Part shown: one piece after another, positions 33,776-44,851 of the stretch
Layout: each line of letters starts with the position of its first letter
How positions within the stretch are numbered: the stretch's first letter is position 1
NCBI RefSeq assembly: GCF_000485595.1
Contig: NW_014578045.1
Coordinates: forward strand, 51,467-115,466
Direction: 5' to 3'
Source of the DNA: Priapulus caudatus
Lineage: Eukaryota > Priapulida > Priapulimorpha > Priapulimorphida > Priapulidae
DNA: 64,000 nt
The notes under the pieces: model-generated
Seen by the model: the letters and a program-made list of their open reading frames with translations, nothing else
Told to the model about the DNA's origin: nothing
Databases searched by the model: none
Translations under genes and position numbers: made by a program

Positions 33776-34236
33776 CAGGGCTCGAATTAACCGACGGCAC
33801 CGACGGCAATTGCCGTCGGTGCCCCTATCAATTGCCGTACTGCCCCTGAAAATCCAACTCGACCGACGGCAGTCACCTGCCTTGCCCTTTTGTGTAATTG
33901 CCGTCGGTGCCCTTTAATCTACTGCCCTAGTTTCGTTTTTAGTCGAATCAACATAACACGTGCGCGTGCGTGCTGTATAGTTGCAATGATGAGCTTGAAA
34001 CCGATAGTCGATATTGTTTTGTCCATTAAAAGCAAGACGATGTTGATGCTGACTAATTTGTTATGAGTTTCTTTATTTACAAAGTGCTTTTTGGTGCCCT
34101 TCTCAAATTTTGAAAGTTGCCTTGGTGCCTTTTAAAATTGCCTCTGTGCCCTTCCATTTTAGAGAAAATTCAAGGCGATTTCTCACGTGCCCTAAAAAAA
34201 TTGCCTTGCCCTTCTCGCCGCTTAATTCGAGCCCTG
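33776..34236 (+). mobile_element. hAT-type MITE, 461-bp copy
   Basis: TIRs CAGGGCTCGAATTAA and TTAATTCGAGCCCTG are perfect inverts. The flanking octamers TAATACAT are identical (33,768-33,775 and 34,237-34,244). The left arm contains a perfect 22-bp palindrome built from GACGGCAATTGCCGTC (33,799-33,820). No coding capacity. Confidence 0.92.
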
Positions 34237-34244
34237 TAATACAT

Positions 34245-35540
34245 AATGTGGTATGCCCTCAAATGAATTGGGTGAATATGAAAACAATCCATTTTAAAAG
34301 AATTGTTTCAACCATAACTACACAACCGAGAATTATATAGTGAAATATAGCCTCACCTGAAGTGATATTATTCGCATGCTAGACCACGGAGGTAAGGATT
34401 GAAGTAATTTTATTAGGAGCAACAGTTTAATACTGCTTAGCTCACACAGCCATCTTGGGGAGAGAGACAGTAGTTCTGAGCTCTTAAATCAGGGTAGCCT
34501 GTAGCGTACTTATGTGGCAATGGGTGGCATTAGCTTATAGTATATATTATACTATAATACAGTACTAATATCACAACATCACCTAATAACGAACATGTTA
34601 CTGATTACATCAGTATACAAATTACCATGGGTTCATGCAGTTATGGTATACAAAAGAGCAAATAATGCAGCCACATTCGTTTGTGTAACGAAAATTCCCT
34701 TGAAATCAGCAACCGCCTGACAAAAGTGCATCTAACTGACATAGCGGTTCCAGACAAGTACAACATTTCTATTGCTAAAATCAAGTTACCACGAAAAGTA
34801 CAGCTACATGGTCTCACAAGGAATAAGATGCATCATTATGTATTCGCGTTATTTTTGTAAAAATATTGATGCTTTACTTTAGAAACTTGCTGTTACATAA
34901 GCAATACCAGTAAGTATTGTAGTGGTCACAAAAATATGAGAACATTGAATTGCTTAAAATCATTACTTTAAAATTATTGCAATAAACCTCGATACTGATA
35001 ATTGCTTCAACTTGCTTGTACGTTTCGTTTTACTTGCAAACCATGAAATCATTTAATCATCACGATGTGGAATCAACATTCTAGGATGCAGGTTGTTAGG
35101 TCAAAGCCAGGAGACAACATTGAAACCAATAATACAAATTAGCTGATACAATAAAATACTAGTGAAATTTGAAAATTCGAATAGGTTGGCAGGTGTGTGA
35201 CAGCACACACCTTCCAGTCAGACTGCACCCTAACCAGAATAGCCAGTATTGCCTCCACCTCTCACTCTTGTCCTTTTCCCAGCATAGCCTAACTAACTTT
35301 ATCCCTCTCATCTAGCTTCTCCTTTCAAATATTTTCTAACTACCTACCTACACTATATCCTGTAGTTTCTCTACCTTCTCCGCTTTCTTCCTTTAAATTA
35401 CACTCTCGTCCACATTACCCCCGGCGTTTACCTGCTCCTCTCTTGTGCTGTTTCGTTTCTCCTCTACCACCCACTACACACACTCCACGAGTTTGTGTTT
35501 AATATAGTTTCACGATTAATACTTATGAAGCCTCAATATA
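34245..35540. other. Non-coding region downstream of host exon 6
   Basis: AT-rich with a CT-rich pyrimidine stretch at about 35,225-35,480. No exon or repeat boundary recognised. Confidence 0.4.
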
Positions 35541-35548
35541 AAATAATA

Positions 35549-35625
35549 GTATGGCTGAATGGATAAGTGCTGAGCACTGCAGTATTAGTGCCAACGTAAT
35601 GTGAGAGTAGGGGTTTAGTAACCTT
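35549..35625 (+). repeat. tRNA-derived SINE-like head
   Basis: TATGGCTGAATGGATAAG looks like the A-box and D-arm of a Ser/Leu-type tRNA, a CTGCAGTATTAGTG stretch sits at the anticodon position, and GGGGTTTAGTAACC sits at the B-box/T-arm position about 55 bp downstream. The arms are decayed, so this is more likely a SINE head or tRNA pseudogene than a working tRNA. Confidence 0.4.
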
Positions 35626-35778
35626 TCTGCTTAATTAATATGCTTAATGCATGTGCTGTGCTGCAACTAATATGGGAGTGACTTGTGATGACCAACCCAA
35701 AGCCTATATATATCTCTACATAAATATCACCATTACTATCTATAAGCTGTAGCTTTACATACCATTAGCTTTACTTAC

Positions 35779-35930
35779 CATTAGGATCTAGGACAACTCC
35801 TCCTGCTTCCCTGACAATTAGAGCACCAGCTGCAATATCCCAGCAATGGATCCCATATTCATAGTATGAATGAGAAATGCCTTTTGCAACTAAGCACATG
35901 TTGAGAGCTGCCGATCCAAGACATCTCATC
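35779..35930 (-). CDS. IMPA1: IMPA1-like exon 6 (sixth found)
   Basis: 152 bp, acceptor ...ggcag and donor GTAAGT. It encodes [17 protein letters not shown], then a [14 protein letters not shown] segment with the third metal-binding Asp in WD, and ends [11 protein letters not shown] in phase 1. This is the C-terminal half of the catalytic site. The exon that should follow was not found to the left. Confidence 0.93.
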
Positions 35931-36125
35931 CTGCCACAATTAAGCAAACAAAATTTGATAAAAAAGCTCGATCTGCAGCTTCATGTTAGACCCAAATAAA
36001 TTGCTGTAGCTTTAGGTGTATATTACACACGAATTCCTGATTTTACAAGGTGGTATTTTTATGTATCAAATTGCTAAGCCACAGAGTTGTTCATACGGAT
36101 AACATATGTATGGTCATGAACTAAC

Positions 36126-36231
36126 CCTCTGCACCCGCTTCCCACATTCCTCAGATTCCTGAATACTTTGTCCATATGTGCTACATCTCTGCTTGAACCT
36201 AGTTCTGAGATGATCATGGCCTCCTTCAAAT
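36126..36231 (-). CDS. IMPA1: IMPA1-like exon 5
   Basis: 106 bp between acceptor ...gtcag and donor GTTAGT. It encodes DLKEAMIISELGSSRDVAHM and FRNLRNVGSGCRG. The ELGSSR segment is conserved in animal IMPases. Phases match exon 4 (ends phase 1) and exon 6. Confidence 0.9.
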
Positions 36232-36360
36232 CTGACAAAATTATGGAAGTCATTGAATTTATAGTTAGAATTATGTCAAATAATACTATTACTCAACTGT
36301 AATATATACATAGTTTCATACAGTTATAATTAACTGTAAGTGTGCATGCAAATTGTATGC

Positions 36361-36608
36361 ACGCTTGTGTGTGTGTGTGTGTGCGTGCGTGCGTGCGTGT
36401 GAGCGTGCGTGCGTGTGTTATGTGTGTGTGTGCGCGTGTGCATTGGCGCGTGTATGTGCGTCTGTGCGTGTATGTGTGCGTGTGCATTGGGTGTGTTATC
36501 GTGTGCGTGCGTGCGCGCGTATGCATGTGTGTGTGCGTGCGTGCGTGCATGTATGTGTGCGTGTGCGTGAGTGTGTGCATTGGCGTGTGTGTGCATGTGC
36601 GTGCGTAC
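36361..36608. repeat. GT/GTGC-rich microsatellite in intron
   Basis: Irregular (GT)n and (GTGC)n runs with interspersed GCATTGG units. It lies in the intron between exons 4 and 5. Open frames here are artefacts. Confidence 0.92.
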
Positions 36609-36704
36609 GTACGCCTAAGAATGTGTCGAGAGGGTGTTATTTGGCAAATGACTGCTCTTTTCAAATTTGTCCTTTGCGGGTATCTCCAAATGTCTAACTC
36701 TTGG

Positions 36705-37665
36705 ACAGGGCTCTCAAGGGGTAGCTTTAATGAAAGTGTCAATGACACTATAGCTCACCTTGGGTGTGATAAAAGAGGGAGATGATATTTAAAATTTGGC
36801 AAGCGTTTCATTTATGACGGACCGAAATGTGATCAAATGTCCTTATTCCCTGTTTTATACTAATAGAAATTTCACCGTTTTGTTTCAGGGTTAGTTTTGA
36901 TGCGAAAATAAATGTTTCAGATTTGAAAGTCTGAAATCTGGGCGAGAGATGGCGCTACGCCTAAATGATCGCCATTTTGGTTTTCGATTATCGCGTAAAT
37001 AAAAGCAATAAAATATCCCAGTCAAATTACTGTAACTAAGAATCTAAAACACAATATTACACGTAGGTATGATTAGGTAGGTAGGTAGGTAAGTTTAACA
37101 AAATCGAATGAATCTAGGTTGCCATTTTCATTTTTGCCAAAAAGTGGGGGTGGCTCGAAGGTAGGTCGACTGGCGTGCTCCAAATAGAATGTTCAAATCT
37201 CTCCCATAGGAGTAACAACTGTATGCAATTTGAAACATGTGGGTCAAACGGTTCTTGAGTTATCGTTGACCGTAGGCAGACACTGAAATGCATAGTGAAA
37301 TTGCCAAAATCTACCTAACTTGCATAATAATAAAAATAATAAAAACCCGTGTGATATGTTTGGGGCCAGTCCTTATTCATTCACATACCAAAAATGAGCA
37401 AAATCCGTTGAACCTGAACTGACTTATAGCCATTTCCATTTTTGCCAAAAAATGGGGGTGGCTCAAAGTAGGTCGACTGGCGTGCTCTAAATAGGACGTT
37501 TAAATTTATCCCATAGGAGTAACAACTGTATGCAATTTGAAACATGTGGGTCAAACAGTTCTTAAGTTATTGTTGACCGTAGCCAAATGTTGACGGACAG
37601 ACGGACGGACGTACAACGAGCAACGCCCCATGGCAATAGCTCATCTTGACGATGCCAAAGATATA
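36705..37665 (+). repeat. Repeat family R1, copy A (about 0.95 kb)
   Basis: It shares most of its sequence with 52,093-53,487: the block around GACACTATAGCTCACCTTGGG, the GATGCGAAAATAAATGTTTC block, and a 110-120-bp module starting GTAGGTCGACTGGCGTGCTC that occurs twice (about 37,162 and 37,466). It ends CCCCATGGCAATAGCTCATC. No coding capacity. The class is unknown. Confidence 0.75.
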
Positions 37666-39520
37666 GGTGATGTCTAAAAATGAGTGAGATTAATTTTGAA
37701 TCAGTAAATCTAAGGCCGAAGCTTAGCCTTCGCGCCGCAGGCGCGAAGGGGGTGGGTGGAGGGATTTGGGGGATGTCCCTCCTCCCCCCGTAGGAAATTT
37801 GTTTAAAAATGGGGTGCTATTTGATGCCCACAGCAGCAATCTGAACTGATTCCCGTGCCTCGTGTCTCGCGTTTTTCGGCAAAGTTCGGCTAGACCCACT
37901 CCACGCAACGAAGAAAAACTGGATTCTTGCAATTGCATGAGATTTTCGGGGGACTATCAGAAATGCGCGCGAGAGCGTGAGCTTGTGCTGAATTGCGTGA
38001 GTTTCACGCCAAATTCGTGAGGCTTGTGAGCCCTGCTTGGAGCTGGTTCCTAGTCTTTTGATCATGCCAACGATTTTTCAAGCACTCTCCACCCTCTGCC
38101 TGAGATGAAATGGAGTGTATCTATGGGGATGTGTGATTGCCTGTAGGTAAAGATCTACCTGCAGCTGGCTTCTAGCATACCTACACTACTTTGAAATAAT
38201 ATAAACAGAATGATAAAGGATACTGTTGTGATATCTATAAATAGCCTGTCATGTTCAACCAGTATAGTAAGCTAAGGCCACATATTGTCAAGTAATGACA
38301 CTAGAGTTCAGCCTCCCTCCCTCCCCAAGATGGCTGAGATAAACAGTAGTTTTTATTGCTCCCAATGAAATCAGTTACATCCTTGTCAATTCATCTAACA
38401 TGAGCACCGTATCACTTCAGATATCAGATATGAAAATGTTCAGGATTTTGCCCAGGCATAGCTGTACGCTGGTGGTTGAATGCCTCAGGAGACATCAATG
38501 TCCTCTTTTTTCAAAATATCTATGAACATTTTAGACATGAATACTTCATCCAATGGTGACCATCTGTCTGATGTGTAGCAGTACCATTCCTGTTTGACTG
38601 TGTAGTTGAGCCTTGTACCAGCTTTGGTTTCTAAGAAAACTTTGCTGTTTTCTATCTATTTACAACATTGCCACTTGCCGTAGTATATATCATAATTTCT
38701 AACGAGGCACTATTATTCTCTATGGTATATCTGTATATTTCACTATAGCTGCATTGATTATTTTCATTATTTACAGCTGTGTAGAGCATTGTGATGTCAG
38801 ACTGACGAGTGTCATCTCCTTCAACTCATACTCTTCAGCTGTGATGTCACTCTCTGCTATTTGATTCACTTCACGTATGCTGTTTGCTCTTTGGCCGTTT
38901 GTTAGTAGTGGAGTAGATTTTGGCACTCTGTGTTTGCATGCAGCACTTGGCAAAATGGTTTTTCATTCGACATATGATGTATTTTGTTTCTGTTGCTCAG
39001 AAGTGCCGCTGCCCTCCTTCGTGGGGCCTCCTTTACTTTGTTCCCCCCATTAATGCAGGTTAGTGCCTGTGTTAAATTATTCTGTACTTTATGCTGTGGT
39101 TTTCTTTACATTGATTGCTTGTCATGCCCTCTATTTTAGTGCAGCAGGCACTACAATATTCTAAAAAGCACATTTACCAGACACAAGTTGACTAAACACA
39201 GATTTAGTTCCAACAGATGAATTTTGCAGTGATTTTTCCACTAGTTGGCAACTGTAATATGCTATACCTATAAACTGGTAAAAAGCAATTATGATCACAA
39301 CATTAAACGCTGAAAAATACAAATACTATTCTATTGATACTTGTCATCAATTGCAAATGTTCAACATAGATTTCAAGATGTTCTATGATTGCTATTTTAA
39401 ATATTTTTGTGATCGACTTTATTGTGATTAGGTGAAATGCAACAGAAAGTGCATGGGCAAAGGTATGAGGCTGTCTGTGTCACTGGCACAGCTTACACAT
39501 GGACGAACAGACAAATAGAT
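37666..39520. other. Intronic non-coding region with a GC hairpin
   Basis: Within the intron between exons 4 and 5. A GC-rich island at about 37,715-37,800 holds a 10-bp-stem hairpin (CCTTCGCGCC, loop GCA, GGCGCGAAGG at 37,727-37,749). No exon recognised. Confidence 0.4.
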
Positions 39521-39704
<184 letters not shown>

Positions 39705-39811
39705 GATCCCCATTCTGACCTTACTTACATAGAAGCCCAGTACTTCATTTTAAGTATACATGTATTATTAGCTATAAGGCTTACTAGCCAACACACAATC
39801 ATAAAATATAC

Positions 39812-39920
39812 CTTGAACTGGGGTAACCTGCAATCTCTCTCCATCATAATAGGCACCTTTGCCACGTCGTCCAATGTATGTCTTGTTATTGTAGACATCA
39901 TGGATTATCCCTAGCTCTAG
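39812..39920 (-). CDS. IMPA1: IMPA1-like exon 4
   Basis: 109 bp, acceptor ...tctag and donor GTATAT. It encodes LELGIIHDVYNNKTYIGRR, then GKGAYYDGERLQVTPVQ, the beta-hairpin region that forms part of the substrate pocket. It begins in phase 0 and ends in phase 1. Confidence 0.94.
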
Positions 39921-40363
39921 CTAGAACAAACAAGCAAATGCACGCATTTGGTGTCATAGAGAGAGGGCATAGCCAGCATTACATGTATTATGATTCTAAT
40001 AGGCTATAAAGCAGCTAAACAATGTAAACTTGATAGCTGATGTGGTAGACTACACCTGAACTATTCGAGTAGATATCATGTGTGCTGGATGAGTTAGGTT
40101 AGCACATCCCTACGTTTGTTTTAAAAACTATAGAATTCAATGGGATTACATGGACCCATCACATCCGGAACAAGCACATTTTTAGCTGCAAAAGTAACGA
40201 TGATAATATTATAATAATTAACATAAGCCATACAAATGCAACTTATAGTCATTAGAAGTTATAATAAGTAACAATAAGAGTAAGAAGTAATAATAGTAAT
40301 TTGAGATAATAAATTGAGATATTATTTGTTACTTAATTACAAGTTAGCATGCATTTACTGTAC
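39921..40363. other. Intron between exons 3 and 4
   Basis: AT-rich, with a run of TAATA-type simple sequence at about 40,200-40,320. Nothing else recognised. Confidence 0.7.
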
Positions 40364-40409
40364 CTCTTTTTGAACTGCAAGTGCAATTGAAATAGCCACA
40401 TGTGGAAAA
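40364..40409 (-). CDS. IMPA1: IMPA1-like exon 3 (46 bp micro-like exon)
   Basis: 46 bp with acceptor ...tacag and donor GTACAG. It encodes FPHVAISIALAVQKE, completing the NFVH-FPHVA segment after the DPVDGTT motif. Together with exon 2 it restores codon phase, which supports both boundaries. Confidence 0.9.
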
Positions 40410-40634
40410 CTGTAAAACAGAAATTCTCGTTTTCAATAAATTATACTACTAGTAATATTTAATAGAAACACACTACATGCATGTGACTTCATCAAAACTG
40501 AAGTCGGCCATATTGGCAGCATTGGCAGGAAGTGCAAGTATAGTTTAGACATAGACTGGTACTCGTCCCTTCTCACAAGCTCAATTGGACAGATAGGACT
40601 TTTCGGCCAAATTCGAAATTTTGTTGTTTTGTGT

Positions 40635-40681
40635 TGTAACATATGATTACCTTTATACAACAAACGTAATTCAACGTTACA
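40635..40681 (+). repeat. 5' LTR of the non-autonomous element, 47 bp (deleted)
   Basis: TGTAACATATGATTACC...TTCAACGTTACA. It corresponds to the two extremities of the 456-bp 3' LTR and lacks the middle. Confidence 0.7.
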
Positions 40682-40774
40682 TTTTGGAGCCAGTGACCAG
40701 TCCAAAACCTGAGTATTACTTTGCGGACGCAACGTAACGTACTCCACTATGTCGATCTACGGCCCAGTGATTCA

Positions 40775-41018
40775 ACAACGAAACAAAGAAAGAGAGAGAC
40801 GAGAACAGCAGCAAGAGTAGAAGAAACGAAGAACGATGGAGAGCGATCGAGAGAGACGAAGAATGACGGAGAGCGAGAGAGAGGGACGGAAAGAGCTAGA
40901 CGCGGGAGAGAACGGTGGATACACACGGCGTAAGAACTACTGTGAGTAAGTCAGCGTGAAGGAAGGAAAGGCCGGTGTTGTATCCGTGATACTGTGAGGG
41001 CAAGTCCGAGTCTCGACC

Positions 41019-41067
<49 letters not shown>
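40775..41067. repeat. GA-rich and (GA)n simple sequence
   Basis: A degenerate purine-rich stretch (40,775-40,915) followed by a pure (GA)n run at 41,022-41,067. Confidence 0.9.
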
Positions 41068-41068
<1 letters not shown>

Positions 41069-42405
41069 GATAGCAGAACAGAGAAGGCAAGGCTGACAGA
41101 GCCGAGACAGAAGACGTGAAAGATAAATTGCGAACTGTAATGGCCTCCCAAAAAAATCCAGGAAATTCTAGAATTTAATTGGTGGAAAGCTTCAATCTCG
41201 TACCGTCGAAACTGGACCTGAAAGTGTGACATCATCAGGAATGTTTATTTTTATCTGTTTTTCTTTATTTTATGTACGAGGTATTTTTTTCGTGGTAGAT
41301 GCTTGTGATCGTTTGTCTTTGTGTGGGAAAATCTTTTGTGTGAAACTTTGTGTAGAAATGTGTGATCGTTTTCTTGAATTTGTGGTAAAGGTACGTTTAC
41401 GCTATAATGTCCGACTGCTAAGGCCACCTTTTTTTTTGGTTGGTTTACAGATTTTTTTTTGGTTGTTGTTGACTCGGTAGGGTTAAAAAAATTGTCGTTT
41501 TGTCAGATCAAACAAGTCAAAATACAGTGATACTGTTATACATGATATTAAAGTATTTTAAGAAAACTAAATGAAAACAAAAATAAAAAAATACAGATTT
41601 CCAATTTTTATTTTTTTTCGTTTTTCTTGAAAATTCGTGTTGGCGGATCTGTAAACCAACAAAATCTCGCCTAAACACATGCTTCAATTATAGTTTGATA
41701 GGCCTAAAACATTTAATCGAAAATAAGATGTATTTGCGTATTCGTTTCAGTTTTGCGTATTTTTTGGCTGTATGATGTGTGTAAGTGACAAAGGTTGTCA
41801 GGTCCACATCAGTGCTGTGTGTAATAATGGGATTAAGTCCACATGGCTGGATGTATTTAATTGTGGTTTCGGTAATGCGTGTCAGTAATATAATGTAACC
41901 ATCATTCTGAGAGTCATTATTGCAGGTTTTATAGATTTCCAAAGGATGGAAGAGAAAAGCAAAAAATAAATAAAAATAAAAAATAAAAAAAATAAAATAA
42001 AATAATTAATTAATTAAATATTGTAAGATCGACTTGCTACCGATGCTTTACCGCTGTCTGCAACGCACACACTCGTGTTTTACGTACGCACAACATTTTC
42101 ACGCAGTTAATGTTAAGCCAGTGGGTTGTTTAGAACCAGTGGGTTCGTTGTCATGCCAATGTGACGTCATCACTTCGGAGATCTATAGCCTAAAAAGACG
42201 CAAGAGTGAGAGTAATTGCAGCGATATCAAAATGTTCACTGCCAAATGTGTTAAATTTCTGACTGGTATGGTGAACGAACTTTATTGTTACTTGTTTTGT
42301 AGAGTATAAATATAGTTCATGATTCAGTAAAGTTGAAAATATAGTTTAGATTGGCCAGGAGTCTGAAATCACGATAGGGCATCGTGTTATGAAAAGGGGG
42401 AGAAA

Positions 42406-42861
42406 TGTAACATATGATTTACAGATGTTACATAAATTAGTTAGAGACGCGGAGTTGTTATAGTGGTAATCTATGTAGACAGAGCGTTGCTCGTCTTGTG
42501 CGGCTACATTGATGTTATAGGGAGAATGGTTAACGTGTTTTAGGTCGGGCGTTTTTAGGGTCATTGTGAAATGAGGGTAGGCACATATGGCTGTGGGTTA
42601 GTGACATATGTGGGGGCAAAAGTGTGGTAGGCTGGGGAGGAATATATAGAAGAGGGATGAGAGAATGAGAGGGAGAAATGTAGGAGTTGCGGAGTCTGGT
42701 GGTGGTCGCGTGAGTAAGCACACGGGCTTACACGCATGTGTGAGTTTCCTTGTCTCTGTGTGCAAGGAGATTGACGTGAGCAGACAATAAAGTTATTCAG
42801 TTTACCACACAAGTTTGGATTTCTTCATCATTTAAACATCGAAAGTTATTTCAACGTTATA
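42406..42861 (+). repeat. 3' LTR of the non-autonomous element
   Basis: 456 bp from TGTAACATATGATTTACAG to TTTCAACGTTATA. An AATAAA signal lies at 42,786. Confidence 0.72.
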
Positions 42862-42865
42862 GTGT

Positions 42866-43624
42866 TTATTTGTTTGTGTAATGTTGATTATTTATTATTA
42901 TTGACAGTAAATCCTAAATATAATTACATAAATATTATGGATGGCACTAACGTATGTGAACTGGGATAAAAAAGTATTTGGAATTTTTTTTGAATTTGGC
43001 CGAAAAGTCTTATCTGTTGAAAATATGTGGCCGAAAAGTCATAGGCCGAAAAGTCCGTGGCCGAAGTCCTACATTCATCTGATTAGTCGCGAGGATTTAA
43101 AGATGGCCGCGCCCAGCGTAAGACACAGTATCGACTAGTCTTACATGAAAGATTTTTTGGCCGACCTCTTGCGTACATTGTGTTAAAAGTATTGCTTATG
43201 TGTGTTTACGTATGAGTTTTAATTTTTTCCCGGAATAAAGATTGTTTCGTATTTCCATGTGAAAGGCATCATTCATGTTCCGCCATTACCAGCTTAAAAG
43301 CAGTGACCCGGATGTTCCTAATTGCCCGGATGAAAGTCGGCCACTTGGGTGGCCAAATAATTAAAATTGGTGCTCGCCTGTCCCTATATCGAGCTTGTGA
43401 GAAGGGACGGGTACCCGTCTAAGTTTAGACAAAGCTCCAACATTTTCAAACGAATATTGGTGAGTTAGGCCACAATTAAAAAAGTATTTGTTTGCCCTCG
43501 CCCGACCCTGGTTGAAAAGTTTGGGTAGGTAGGTAGGCTCCTTTTTTGAGGGGGGTCTTTTTACAACATCAGCATAGTGTCTACATGCTCGGGTGTGCTT
43601 GTATGGAGATCCCTTTAATGTCGA
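42866..43624. other. Intronic non-coding region
   Basis: Contains short repeats of a GGCCGAAAAGTC-type word at about 43,000-43,070. No gene seen. Confidence 0.4.
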
Positions 43625-43639
43625 ATGTTTGTTTTGCTT

Positions 43640-44000
43640 GGTCCATATAATGTATTGCCTACAGATTTATATAATGTACCACTTAATACAATTTGTTTAA
43701 AAAAAGAATGGGGAAGATCAATAAACATTTTTGAGTCAGCCCCTTTTTGGCGGGTCGGTCTGGTGAGGGCAAACAAAGAATATTTTTTATTATGGCCTTA
43801 TTGTAAGACAATTGGTTGTACTAACCAATATGATAGAGAAAAGTATAGGATATTCTTTCGAGTACCTGCTATTATAACTAACCAGGGAGAGGAGTGTAGA
43901 AAATGGTCAGAAGAGAGGAGACGACAGTGGCTGGCAAACCTAAATCAAGACTTCAATGACAAAAAATGTAGACAACATTAGGCAACAACTCAAATTGGGG
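43640..44000 (+). pseudogene. THAP-like zinc-finger domain fragment
   Basis: The plus-strand ORF reads CKTIGCTNQYDREKYRIFFR, then VPAIITNQGEECRKWSEERR and RQWLANLNQDF. This fits the first two thirds of a THAP domain (C-x4-C, FxRxP, a central Trp helix, RRxxWL). After a likely one-base shift near 43,965 the next residues KNVDNIR fit the run-up to the final CxxHF, which is missing. THAP domains bind DNA in host proteins and in P-element transposases. It is inside the host intron on the opposite strand, so most likely a transposon remnant. Confidence 0.55.
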
Positions 44001-44684
44001 GGACATTTGGCACACATGACATCTTTTACATTGTAAAGATACAACCAGTACAAACAGTCAGACGTGACAGTCAAAGTGGCGACCTGCCACAGTCACTAAA
44101 CAGCTTTAGCCAAGGACCTATAGGGTTGTCCCTCAGGAAGGAACAGAAATCAGATGTAATCGCCAATAGTTGCACTTCAAGCCACCAAAATCAAAAGCAA
44201 CTGAGACTGTGGATACTGTCACACAGCCTGCAAGTAATTTGAGCGAGGTCACTGTCACATATAAAAACCTTCAGGAAACATGACAAGCATGCAAACTGCA
44301 AGAACACTGCCAGGCTATGTGGGCAACAGTGTGCCACTATTCTGTTGGTCACAAGTTCAATTTAATATTATCTGAATGTTAGAATCCTTGAGATGTATTC
44401 TCCTTTAAAGAGGAAAGGAGTTACGTGAAAACGATTTACATTAAGTTTAACAAATAAAATTGCTCCTAGGTAGCACTGCCGTCCAGATTTTGCTCTCCTT
44501 TCAAAATGGCGCATGAATAAAATTTGAGCTCCGGTGAGGTCCATGTTCCCTTTGTCGGTTCTGTTCATACACTAGATCACAAGCTACGAAACAGATACCA
44601 AACCCACCCAAAAATCTGAATGACCTGAAATCCACCCTGCAATCCCCCGTTCCCCTGCTTGGCCTATGTCAAAATGTGACTTAC
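44001..44684. other. Non-coding region left of Gypsy-5
   Basis: May contain more of the THAP-bearing element, but frames are scrambled. No terminal repeat was recognised. Confidence 0.35.
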
Positions 44685-44689
44685 CCTAT

Positions 44690-44851
44690 TGTATCCCACT
44701 GGGTAGTCTTGTTCTGTGTGTGTGTTCTCGCGATGTACGTGTGAATGGTCACGTGATGTGATCGTGGTAGTTGGAAAATGACGGAATAAGAAGTGGACGA
44801 ATAAAAACCATGCTTGTTGTCTTTCACTCATGTTTATGCTGGCGTGTTACA
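44690..44851 (+). repeat. 5' LTR of Gypsy-5
   Basis: 162 bp, TGTATCCCACTGGG...GGCGTGTTACA. The bases that follow (AGGTGGCAGCGTCTGCGAG) contain a likely primer-binding site TGGCAGCG. Confidence 0.88.

Larger units (their letters stand above)
40635..42861 (+). mobile_element. Non-autonomous LTR retrotransposon (LARD/TRIM-like)
   Basis: It has an LTR start TGTAACATATGATT at both ends, a primer-binding-like TTTTGGAGCCAGTGACC directly after the 5' LTR (40,682), a polypurine tract AAAAGGGGGAGAAA directly before the 3' LTR, and GTGT on both flanks (40,631-40,634 and 42,862-42,865). The internal 1.7 kb shows no gag or pol. It lies in the intron between exons 2 and 3. Confidence 0.78.

Noticed and set aside
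33550-33849. Arg/Glu-rich ORF at the GA repeat
   Set aside because: Driven by (GA)n and running into a MITE; no gene.
35549-35625. Functional tRNA gene
   Set aside because: Acceptor and T arms do not pair and the B-box is degenerate; listed only as a SINE-like head.
36293-36785. ORFs in both directions at the GT-rich tract
   Set aside because: Repeat artefacts within the intron between host exons 4 and 5.
41226-41480. 84-codon hydrophobic ORF inside the non-autonomous LTR element
   Set aside because: Ends in homopolymeric T runs and shows no signal or domain; likely chance in T-rich sequence.
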